A stretch of 64,000 bases of DNA, taken from the NCBI GenBank assembly GCA_020726505.1, contig JAHLEZ010000003.1:4092001-4156000 (forward strand), written 5' to 3'. Positions 54,445 through 64,000 of the stretch are shown piece by piece. A program made the position numbers and the translations under genes. The stretch comes from Leptodontidium sp. MPI-SDFR-AT-0119 (Eukaryota; Ascomycota; Leotiomycetes; Helotiales; Leptodontidiaceae). Each line of letters opens with the position of its first letter. Positions within the stretch are counted from its first letter, which is position 1. Under the pieces are notes generated by a model. It was not told where the DNA came from. It searched no databases and was given only the letters and a program-made list of their open reading frames with translations.

Positions 54445-57158
54445 TCAAGGATATCGTCCCATCAGGGCAATAGGGTCTTTTGTAATAGTAGCTACGATCG
54501 CTCTTTGTTTTCGACCCGGCGTTATTTTCTGACTTGCTTCACATGCAGCTTTATACCAGCCAACTAAGACAGGTTTCCAGTGAGATGATTGCTCAGGGTC
54601 ATTTCTCAATGTATCCAGAGAAGCTGCAACAGCCTGTAAGCCTAATGTTGCTGAGCCGAACAACCGTCTCTCGTTGGAAAAGGCTATAACATGAGCTCTG
54701 AAGACTGTCAGGGCGATGATGTAGTATACTGAGTACCCTGGGTCTTTGGATTTCATCAAAGTGTCACACATTTTAATGACAGGAAGTAGCCGTTTTCCTT
54801 GATTGCGTAGCTGGAGTCTTGTGTTCCAGAGTTTTCGTATGTTCAAAAGTTCGCGATTGTCCTTTGAATGAGCCGCTGATACTTCGGTATGATGCCAGAC
54901 TCGGACGCGGGTAACTTCGAGTTGCAAATCCATCAGGTGCAGTTTTCCTGTGACAACAGAATCATCGTTAAAATGTGGTGTTATGGATCGAAGAAAGACT
55001 CTCGTGTTGTAGTTCCACTCTCGAAGCACGGCTCGCCGCTCAAAGTCCATGGATCTTCCTCCAGCTACCATGGCTTCAAGCGCTTGGATCCTGCTCTCGT
55101 GTTCCCGGATCGTTAGTCCGATAATATCGACTTGGTCTTGAAGAAGTTGCAGCCACTTCGATTTATCTTGTGGCATGGTGGCTGTTGAATTAGTCGGAAT
55201 GTTGGAGATCTGACGTCCAATCTCGGCAAATCTTTGTACTAGAGCAGAAATCTGGCGACTGCTATCCCAATACCGATCAATCGCAAGCAAACTTCGATGG
55301 ATGGCGAGGGCAAATTTGCGCTGTTTCCTTTCGGCGGGAGTACAAGCTGCTGTCGTCATGATTAAATCCCTCAAGCCACGCTCGTAGACAGAACGTTCGT
55401 TTATCTTACGCCGCTTAGATTTAAAAGGCACGTTTTGAGTTGTTCTTAGGAATGGGGTAGGATCTTCTATCCCGTCAGTCTCTCCTGTCTTTCGGATCTG
55501 AGCAGCTTCCGACACTTCGTTGACGAGCATCGATTTGAAGATTGGTACTTTGTAGGATCTCATTATTATAGTCCAAAAATCCTCTGAGTTGATGTCTTCG
55601 AATAGGCTGACTGGAACTGGTATCGTAAGTACTTGTGTGGGTAGTTCTGGTGTCTCAAGAATCGCTGAACATGGATGCCTTCTGCCGATGTCGTAAGTCT
55701 TGGGAAATCCCGGTTCAACCCAGAAACCGAAATTGGGAAATGTTCTGTTGTTCCTATTAAGTGAAATTGTCAGCACTGTTGTTAGCCGGTAGCTTTAACA
55801 TCAATTCGGTGCTTTAAGTGAAAGCAATTAAGCTTTGAACGATTCGAATCAATCATAACACAGCGAATCCAACAAACTTACCACATTGGTTTCATATAGC
55901 CTCCAAACGCTTGCTCTTCCATAGCAGCTCCCAATTCCATCAACTGATCGTCCATATAATATGGCTAATCAACAGTTAGAAACGAGTTTGTTTCAAAAAC
56001 CCAGAAATGCTTGCCTCGATATGAGCATATTTTATTCTTTTCCCTTGATTAATTATATGCCAGAAGGCGTGCATACTTTCACGAGTCAGCTAGTAAACAA
56101 ACATGCTGAATTAGCGAAAACTGACCTCTCGTGTACAAGTGTTGTCGCAACCCAGAGCCTCAAACCAAACGTCTCCGCATCATTCAATTGGTTATAGAGC
56201 AGAGGTATCAGTATGTTGCTGTCAAGAAACGTATAGATGTAATTCAATCTCTTAGATCTTGAGTCGATGTCTGTCTCTGTAAAGGCCTCGACAGTACCAT
56301 TGTTGGTCATAGCAGAACCAAAGGCCGAGAGCGGGTCTGCGTTGTCGATTTTGAATGACAGCGTGAGATAATCCTTTAGAATTTTGAATAAATTCCTCCG
56401 CTGGTGTCTCAAATAGCCTTCAGATTGTGGAGTGGTGATCGTCCGGAGGGAAATCAACTCGTTCTTGTGACGAAAGTCTGGTCTCTGATCTTCATCTTTC
56501 CAGGGAGGGTAACGCCGGAGGTCAATCGGTACCTCCTCCCCTTCAAGCAAGTCATTAATCCGGTATTCAACCAATAATAGCTCTTGATATACTCAAGGGG
56601 GGAATCATCGTACGAAACTCGTGACCCTGGGATTTTGTATTAGAATCTTCGAAGCGAGGACCAAGATAGGTTCCAAAATGTCCCACACGACATCATTATT
56701 CGCGATCCACTTCCCGTGAAAACCTAATGGCAGTGGGTACGTTTCAATTCTGCCTTTACCATCTGGAAAGAGAGCGCCGTCAGACCAATTCCCCTTCCTC
56801 CAGAACGGAGCAATGTAGGCATGTACTTTGGCGGGTGGCGGCTTCAATCTCCTTTGCGTGATAGCATCGAGGTCGATGAGCTCTTGAGTGGTGAAGCCAT
56901 AGAGCTGCTCTTTCTGAAAAGTCTCTGCTTCTTCATCTCTCGGATCCCTTTTCAATGCGTTCCGACCCACGCCAGCTAGAGACACCGGTGTCAAGCCGCT
57001 CCTGGAGCCTGGAGGATTGCTGGTGATTTGTACATTTTCGCCGTACTTGGCGGCCCATTCGCTTTTTGAAATCATAAGGAGGGACTCGGATTCAAGATTG
57101 ATTGTCGCGAAAGTTGCAGGTAGCAATCGCCGAGGTTTCGTCAGCACAATGGCCCATC
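54445..57158 (-). CDS. Unidentified large multi-exon gene with two in-frame TGA codons
   Basis: Predicted exons are 57158-56126, 56075-56015, 55964-55882 and 55753-54445, with consistent phases. The intron at 56014-55965 uses a GC donor. The 5' end is unresolved: a frame ending SSSSLSLG can be spliced to WAIVLTKPRRLLPATFATIN, but no ATG was settled. The main exon reads through PAKVHAYIAPFWRKGNWSDG and ILEPILVLASKILIQNPRVT. It then meets TGA at 56607-56605 and 56595-56593, and continues in the same frame with VYQELLLVEYRINDLLEGEE. Later parts include EPYYMDDQLMELGAAMEEQA and a helical C-terminal half (QDQVDIIGLTIREHESRIQA). No domain known to me. It is either a gene with a 33-nt intron there or a pseudogene. 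Confidence 0.6.
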
Positions 57159-57635
57159 CTGTAAAACATTAGCTGGACAAAGGCAAGGACGTTGCATAGG
57201 TACCCAGGGACAAAGAACTGGAGCTGACCACAATGCCGGGTGCGTGGAATTGGCAAAGTACTTCTTTGTCTTGATCGTAAATCTACTTGTGGATTTGCTT
57301 CGATTAAAACGTTCCATCAATGAAGCTGGTATAATAATTGCTGGATCGACATGAAGAGAGTCAAAAGACCGTATAGAAGATATGGTGTGGATAGAGCTAT
57401 TGGCAACGCATTGAAAAATACGACAAAAAGAAAACTAACACGAGGAAGCGCGAGTTGAGATCCTTCTCTTGTATTCTACAATCATACATATACTACATGG
57501 ACTCCAATTTTCCATCCCGACCATGCCATGCAATACCAAATATACACTCTAAGCAGCTCCCGCAGCATGTGGTATTCAAAAAAATACATCAAAGAAGCTT
57601 AGTTCTATAACACAAAAGACAAGGGAATCATTAGT
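57159..57635. other. Possible 5' exon(s) of the preceding gene and 3' flank of mef1
   Basis: Open sequence encoding EVLCQFHAPGIVV-like residues (about 57270-57204) could be an upstream exon of the unidentified gene. The rest shows nothing recognisable. Confidence 0.35.
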
Positions 57636-60257
57636 CTACTTCTTGTGTCTATCGGCTTGCGCCTTGTCATGAGCAGCAATCAATTCTTTCCTGGGAAGTG
57701 TTAGTGCTGAAACGTATACTGAAGGTGGCGACTTACTGTAATTGACCAGGGGCTGGGGCGTAATGACTGAACTCCATACCAAACTCTCCCTTGCCTTGAG
57801 TGGCAGCTCTCAACTGAGAGCTGAAGCCAAACATAGCATTCAAACTGCAGTCTGCTAACAAAGTGAAGTCTTCAGGACCAATCTCAGTGTCGTTGATGAT
57901 GGCGTTTCTCTTGTTCAACAAGCCAACAATGTTTCCTTGGAACTCGTTGGGTGCTGTGATCGTGGTCTTCATGAGAGGTTCGAGGACCTGGGGTTTCGCT
58001 GTCTTGAAAGCCTTGCGGAAAGCCTGTTGGGTAGCGTTCTTGAATGCCATTTCCGATGAATCAGTCATATGTGTAGCACCATCATTGACGACCATCAACG
58101 TTCCCAGAACAGGGTGCCCGATGAGCGGGCCCTTGTCGCAAGATGCCATAAATCCCTTTTCGCATGCGAACAAGAACTTCTCGGAAATCGATCCACCAGT
58201 AACTTCTTCTCGGAATTTTGATGGCATATATCCATTCTCGCCAATTTCAAGAGGTTCCATGTATCCAACGACACGTGCAAAGTCACCAGCACCTCCAGTT
58301 TGTTTCTTCAAGGTGTGGTCGAACTTGACGGGTTCGGTGATTGTCTCTCGGTAAGCGACTTGAGGCTTTCCAGTCTCAACCTCGACCTTGTACTCTCGGC
58401 GCATGCGCTCAACGTAAATGTCAAGATGCAATTCTCCCATTCCTGAGATGATGGTTTCTTGGCTTTCCGCATCAACGTGAACTCTGAAGGTGGGATCTTC
58501 GCGCTGGAAACGACTCATGGCTTTACTGAAGTTGCTGGTATCTTTCGTAGTCTTTGGCTTGATGGACAAGGAAATAACGGGATCCGGTACAAACATAGAG
58601 GTCATAGAGTATGGGAGTGTACCATCCGTGAAGGTATCGCCAGAGGCACACTCCACACCAAACACAGCGCAGATTTCTCCAGCTCCAATCTCTGGTACTT
58701 CCTCCATATCGTTGGAGTGCATGCGGACAATTCTGGGAACCTTGACTCTCTTGTCTGTCCTAGCATTGAAGACGTTCATTCCCTTCTTCAAAGTTCCCTG
58801 ATAGACTCGGATATAAGTCAGTTGTCCATAATTGCTTTCTTCGAGCTTGAAAGCCAGCCCAACAAAAGGTAGCGAGTTGTAAGAAACCAGCTTGACTGAG
58901 GCTTCCTCTCTCCGCTTATCCAAGGCCAAATTCTCGACTTCGGCGGGATTTGGTAGATAGTCGCAGACGGCATCTAACATGGGCTGAACTGATTTATCTG
59001 CCAAAGCACTTCCCATCAGAACAGGAGTGAACTTAAGTGCAATCGTAGCTCTGCGAATTGCGGCCTTCATTTGCTCTTGAGTTGGGGTTTTCTCGTCCAA
59101 GAATATCTCTGCAATCTCATCATCGACGTCGGCCAGAGTTTCGATGAGGACTAGGCGTTTCTCCTTGGCTAGGGCCAGAACACTTTCTGGGATTTCGTCT
59201 GTCTCTCTTATTATTTCTCCCTTGGGTCCGTCGTTGTAAATGGCCTTCATCCTGATCAGGTCGACCACACCCTCGAATGTATCCTCTCCACCGATTGGAA
59301 CTTGTAGTGCTGCAGCTGGTATCCGGAGTTTCTGGTTGATCTGCTCAACGGCCTTGAAAGGATTCGCTCCCATTCTGTCCATCTTATTTATAAAACTAAC
59401 TCGGGGAACGTTGTATCGCCGCATTTGTCTGTCGACAGTAATCGTTTGACTCTGGACTCCGCTCACAGCGCAGAGAATCATGACTGCACCATCTAGAACT
59501 CGCAATGCTCGCTCCACCTCGATTGTGAAATCGATATGTCCAGGGGTATCGATCAAGTTGATGTGGTATTTCTCTTCCTTTCCATTTTCAACTTTCATCC
59601 AGTCGCAAAATGTCGCGGCAGATTGGATAGTGATTCCCTTCTCTCTTTCCAGTTCCATAGAATCCATTTTTGCCCCCACGGCATCTTTCCCTCGGACTTC
59701 GTGGATAGCATTGATTCGTCCGGTGTAAAACAGTACTCTCTCGGTAGCTGTTGTTTTGCCACTGTCGATGTGCGCCTACATTGCCATCAGTCGATGGTCC
59801 TTGTCTCATTCTTCTAAACATACCGCAATTCCAATGTTTCTGATCCTGGCGAGTCTGCCCCTTTCCACTTGATCTAAATTATCGATGATTGTCTCTTGGG
59901 TGAGGGCTGCTGGGTTTGCAGCGGCTTGCTTCAATCTGCATCCAATATCAGTATGCATTAGTTTCTAGATTAACACTTCACAAGAGGACCGCCTGTATTG
60001 CCCGCACTTGCTTGTAATATGATGGAAGCATTTCAAGTACACAGAAGAACTTACACTGCTTCTGCCGCACCTGCTCGAGTAACTCTCGACTCAGAGAACA
60101 ATCTCTGGCCTCTTCCCTTTCCAACAGTTGATCCTGAACCTGGACTTCGATTCGATGCATTTAAGCAGAGAAACCTCGGTCTGGAGGAACAACTTCTCAA
60201 AGAGGCGATGGAAGATTCTGCCACAGCCGCAGCTCGGACAGCTCTATGCGCCCTCAT
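57636..60257 (-). CDS. MEF1: Mitochondrial elongation factor G (mEF-G1)
   Basis: This GTPase translocates tRNA-mRNA on mitochondrial ribosomes. Exons 60257-60055, 59935-59824, 59775-57737 and 57690-57636 give 802 aa. The N-terminus is Arg/Ser-rich with no acidic residues until late ([20 protein letters not shown]), a typical mitochondrial targeting peptide. G motifs are AHIDSGKTT (G1, just after an intron), ITIQSAAT (G2), DTPGHIDF (G3) and NKMDRMG (G4). Domain II begins around [20 protein letters not shown]. Domain IV has [20 protein letters not shown], and domain V follows ([20 protein letters not shown]). The last exon supplies the short Lys-rich C-terminus. It is divergent from the polymerase kappa gene across 452 nt. 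Confidence 0.96.
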
Positions 60258-60709
60258 GTTTGCTGAATCAATTGACGAATGTGGATAATCGGATCATGGA
60301 CTTCAACACTTTTCGCGATGCTCCTAAACTTTTTGACGGAACTTCCCGTCCGGCAGCTAGTCAATATTAAGCCTAGCTAGTCTTTCACCTGGAGCTCCAG
60401 GTCTTTCTGAATCCGATTTGGCTCCTACGAAAAAGTAATTGAGCATTTAATTAGTTTTGCTTTTAGATTCTAAATTGAAAAGTATCTGTTCTACTATCCT
60501 TGCTTCTGTTCTGTTCAGACTTGCGCTGGTGTTATTCTAAGCTTTAATCATATCATGTGATCACCCGTCATCAGAACGCGTCGCCGCCTCCGTGAAGGCA
60601 GCCAGAAATATTCGAGGAAAAACATCAACACAGCAACAAGCATTGCGCAGATGGCTAGACCAGTCGTCAGCTATCCGCGAGAAGGGGAACATCAATCGAT
60701 CATTTCAAG
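60258..60709. promoter_or_regulatory. Divergent promoter region of MEF1 and DNA polymerase kappa
   Basis: 452 nt between start codons. No gene or named motif was recognised. Confidence 0.45.
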
Positions 60710-62610
60710 ATGACAACAGAGCCTCCGGTTGAGCCAAAGCTCGTGAAGGAACATGACACTCTGAAGTACTCCCTTCTCGGCCCATCATTGACAAAGTCGG
60801 GGCAGGATAACGTAGACCAGCAGAAGGCAAGCAGGGCTGTTGACTCTCATAGCTGCAGCTAACTGTCTCCTAGGTCTCCGAGGTCATCTACAACGCGTCC
60901 AAAGGATCGAAGTACTTCAACAACGAAGAGGCCCGAGACAAGAATCTCACGCAGAAGATCGAGCGCATTCTGGATAAGAAGAAGCAGTTAGAGAAGTTGG
61001 ATTTGGCCTCTGACCTGAGGAAAGCAGATGACTATATTGCTGAGCTTGAGCTCTCAAGGGACTTGTCGCAGGTGGTGGTACATATCGATTGTGATGCATT
61101 CTATGCAGCCGTGGAAGAACTCGACCGCCCTGAGCTGAAAGACCTTCCATTTTCTGTTGGAAAGGGGGTCCTTACAACATGCAACTACCATGCGAGGAAA
61201 TTTGGTTGCAGGAGTGGCATGGCTGGGTTTGTGGCGAGGAAGCTCTGTCCGCAACTCATTCAATTACCTTTGAACTTCGACAAGTACACGGCAAAAGCAC
61301 AAGAGGTGCGAGAAATTATTGTTGACTACGATCCACGGTTCGAAAGCGCCAGTATCGACGAGGCGTATCTCAATATCACCGAATACTGCGAGAAAAACGA
61401 TATTAGCCCAGAGGATGCGGTTCAACAACTACGGCGGGAGGTTCACGAGAAGACCAAGATCACAGTGAGTGCCGGCATTGCAGCAAATGCGAAGCTAGCC
61501 AAGATATGTTCCAACATGAACAAGCCCAACGGCCAATTCCAACTCCCGATCGACCGGAACTCTATCATGGCTTTCATGCGTGATCTTCCTACCCGAAAAG
61601 TCAACGGCATTGGCCGGGTCTTTGAACGAGAACTGGATGCTATCGGAGTGAAGACTTGCGGAGATATTTATGCGTTTCGGCAATATCTTTCCAAGCTCTT
61701 TGGCGACAAGGCGTTTGCATTTCTGATGCAATGTTACCTGGGCCTAGGACGGACCAAAATCCAGCCTGCTGAAGAATATGAGAGGAAGAGTGTTGGCACA
61801 GAAAGTACCTTTGGAGAAATGGGGAATCCAGTCGACCTACGCAATAAACTTCAAGCAACTGCTGAGGAACTGGAAAAAGACATGGTGCGAACACAGTTCA
61901 AAGGCCGTACCCTATGTTTGAAAGTCAAGTTGCATACTTTTGAGGTCTTCACCAGACAGATGATTCCTCCCAAGGCGATTTATTTGGCAGACGATCTCTA
62001 CAAGTATTCTGTTCCGATGTTGACAAAGCTGGAGCAAGAGTTCCCTGGCATGAAGCTCCGACTGATGGGTCTCAGATGCACACATTTGGTCAGTATGAAG
62101 AAGCCTGATACAATGGCATTCTTCGGATTCAAGAAGCGATCAACCGATCCTAGTGACTTGGGAGAGAGCCCTACAAAACGGAAGGCAGGAGTCCTCGAAG
62201 ATGAGACGGAACAATGGGAAGCTTGGCCAGATGAGTTACTCTTTGAAGATGCAGAACGTCAAGAATGGGAGGATGAATTACAGGAATTGGAGACATTGAG
62301 CCAGGAAATCGACAAGCGGAGACATCATGGAAAGGAAATTGTTCCAAATCCGAAGAAAAAAGATACGCCAGAAGAGGAGTGGTGGGACTGTCCTATCTGC
62401 ACGCGGCCCCAAGCTGCTAGTGAGAAGGAATTCAACGAGCACATAGATCTCTGCCTTTCGAGGCAAACGATTCGAGATGCTGTACAGGAAACGTCTGAGA
62501 GCCATTCTAGGGAACCTACACCTGCACCAAAGAAGGTGAAACTCAGTAACGAAAAGGGGAAAGCAAGTAAGCAAGGAGACCCCAAACAGCGGCGTCTAAA
62601 CTTTGGATGA
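60710..62610 (+). CDS. DNA polymerase kappa (Y-family translesion polymerase, DinB)
   Basis: Exons 60710-60826 and 60874-62610 give 617 aa. They are joined by a 47-nt GC-AG intron (donor GCAAGC). The enzyme copies past damaged bases in the nucleus. The N-terminal extension typical of kappa (YNASKGSKYFNNEEARDKNL) precedes the palm. Metal-binding acids are in VVHIDCDAFYAAVEE (Asp about 111) and ESASIDEAYLNI (Asp/Glu about 201-202). The NYHARKFGCRSGMAGFVA finger segment is present. The thumb HhH region is VNGIGRVFERELDAIGVKTC, and the little-finger region follows. Near the C-terminus WWDCPICTRPQAASEKEFNEH with a later Cys is a UBZ4-type ubiquitin-binding zinc finger. The tail (KQRRLNFG) resembles a PCNA-interaction end. 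All core residues are present. Confidence 0.95.
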
Positions 62611-62847
62611 ACAAGCAGAGATGGCGTTCATGGGACAAAATATCGCCTGCAATAGAGCATGGCGATCATACAGAACATGGGAAATCAACAATCAAATTTG
62701 CTTCCTCCCTTCCCTAAAACCGTGCCTAGAGGTATCGTATCATCACATCATTCCAATCATCAACCTGCAAAGAGTTTCCTCCCATACCCACCGAATTTTC
62801 CATTCCCAAAGCAACATTTGTACGCCAGAACCACCTAATATTCCCAA

Positions 62848-63523
62848 TCAAGCTCCACCCTCGCGCTTAGCATATTCTTCCTCAATATTCTCCTCGTACA
62901 ACTTCTCCGCCGCAGCCGAATCGATAGCAGTCGGATCTTCGGTCAGGATACCCTCCTTGAGCAATTGTTCCGGCTTTGGGCGATGTAGGATCTTCTCATT
63001 CAAGCTATCTGCCCGCATGTGTTTCTCGAGTTCGCGTTGATGGCCAACGATTGCGGGGGCGGCGGTCGAGTCTGGGAGGATGTTGCCTGTAATTCGTTCC
63101 GGTTAGTAAACAATGTCGCAAGTTGAGCACAGTACATTGGAATACGTGAAGGGATAGGCATACGTTCAACTAGATCTTCACGGTGTGGACGCTTCTCGAG
63201 ACCTTTCTTCAAGCTATCCGTCGCACGTTGGCGTTCGAGGTCGTGGGCTGCGGACTGGAGAGCTCTGTTTACCCCGCATTGTCAGCTTGACCCTAATAAA
63301 ATATCGCAGAACAATGTTGGTGCTCTGGAATGGTATTGGGAAATGAGGGTCTAACTCACGGAGCAGCATTAGTATCAAGCAAGATATGTCTATCCTTCAG
63401 CTCCTGTGGATCAGGACGGTGCTGGAGGTGCTTCTCAAGGGAATTCTGGCGGACGTGAGAGCTGGGTCGGACGGGAGAGATGGGAGTTTCATCGATGACT
63501 GCGCTGCGGTCTGCTTCGGCCAT
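62848..63523 (-). CDS. RPEL-repeat protein (167 aa)
   Basis: Exons 63523-63360, 63264-63164 and 63086-62848 give 167 aa. Three RPEL-type motifs are spread over the exons: LEKHLQHRPDPQELKDRHIL, LKKGLEKRPHREDLVER and LNEKILHRPKPEQLLKEGIL. In animals RPEL motifs bind monomeric actin (MRTF, Phactr). Fungal proteins of this size with RPEL repeats are conserved but poorly characterised. Actin binding is inference. The ATG at 63523 (MAEADRSAVIDE) fits the family start; the longer open frame upstream is probably untranslated. Confidence 0.9.
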
Positions 63524-64000
63524 GATTGTAGTTATTGTTTGATTTGGAATGTTCTGGGTTTGTTTGGGGGATTTAGAGAGAGTTGCGGAGTTGATATAGA
63601 AGTGGGAAAGTTGTTTGGGAAGATGGGCAGGTTTATGAGTTCGCGAGCTGCTCTTCCCCACAGCAACGCGCCTGCCCCTTGCCTGCAGCTTCGTCATAGG
63701 CTTCGCTTAATGGACTTCCCCTCCCCCTTTCTTTGACAGGGGTCGATAGAAACAAAACAAAGGTTCCCAATCCGGAGTTGAGGACTTATGAAACCGGTGG
63801 TTTAGTCCAGCTTGACATGTTATGACGGGGATATCGGATTTCATTGTGCAATGTATCACTTTCGTGCATTGCTTGGAATAATGAACTGGGATCTACAAGT
63901 CTTCAATCCAGCCACCGGCTTAATTTTGCCTCGATTTACATTGTGGAAAATAGGAATGTGATGACCCGAGAGTCCATATTGGGATGTTCTGAATTACCTG
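63524..64000. other. Upstream flank of the RPEL gene to the window edge
   Basis: An open frame at 63386-63736 on the plus strand is antisense to the RPEL exon and is not believed. Nothing else is recognised. Confidence 0.4.

Noticed and set aside
63386..63736. 116-aa plus-strand ORF
   Set aside because: Antisense to the first exon and leader of the RPEL-repeat gene.

Overview
This window is nuclear DNA of a filamentous ascomycete (Pezizomycotina). Genes are dense and sit on both strands. Nearly every coding region is split by short introns of about 45-100 nt with GT(A/G)AGT-like donors, plus a few GC-AG introns. Family content is typical of this group: a HET-domain protein, Zn2Cys6 regulator, URE2p-like GST, RPEL-repeat protein and S10 carboxypeptidase. 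A UDP-4-keto-rhamnose epimerase/reductase of the type known from Botrytis, together with the general protein style, suggests Leotiomycetes/Helotiales. That placement is inference.

Layout, left to right. 1-16.5 kb: secreted serine carboxypeptidase (3' end off the window), an unresolved gene remnant, an AT-rich gene-poor stretch, an acidic Ser/Pro repeat protein, squalene synthase (ERG9), two paralogous nucleotide-sugar/triose-phosphate-type transporters facing each other tail to tail, and the UDP-rhamnose pathway reductase. The last three may together serve sugar-nucleotide supply for glycans, but no operon-like link is claimed. 16.9-20.1 kb: an intact-looking Tc1/mariner-type DNA transposon with TA target duplication, long composite terminal inverted repeats and two convergent genes, a DD34E transposase and an unrelated 576-residue protein. 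It ends about 140 bp upstream of a DnaJ (J-domain) gene.

23-26.8 kb: a HET-domain gene spliced straight into a seven-bladed WD40 propeller with no NACHT/NB-ARC module between them, followed by a repeat-rich gene-poor stretch with a candidate solo LTR. 26.8-45 kb: a large low-complexity coiled-coil protein, a membrane-anchored cytochrome b5-domain protein, NBS1 (FHA-BRCT DNA-repair scaffold), a polytopic membrane protein gene broken by a 1-nt frame change, an ADP1-like ABCG transporter, a class I/II aminotransferase, a small signal-anchor protein and a Zn2Cys6 transcription factor.

45-64 kb: a URE2p-like glutathione transferase with a duplicated promoter segment, a SET-domain protein, two short unidentified ORFs, the PMP3 proteolipid, an EthD-domain protein, a large unidentified multi-exon gene with two in-frame TGA codons, mitochondrial elongation factor G (mef1) and DNA polymerase kappa in divergent orientation, and a three-RPEL-motif protein.

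The most unusual objects are the two-gene mariner-like element and the NACHT-less HET-WD40 gene. Exon boundaries were worked out by hand from splice signals and checked by reading phase. They remain predictions. No tRNA, rRNA or CRISPR array was recognised.
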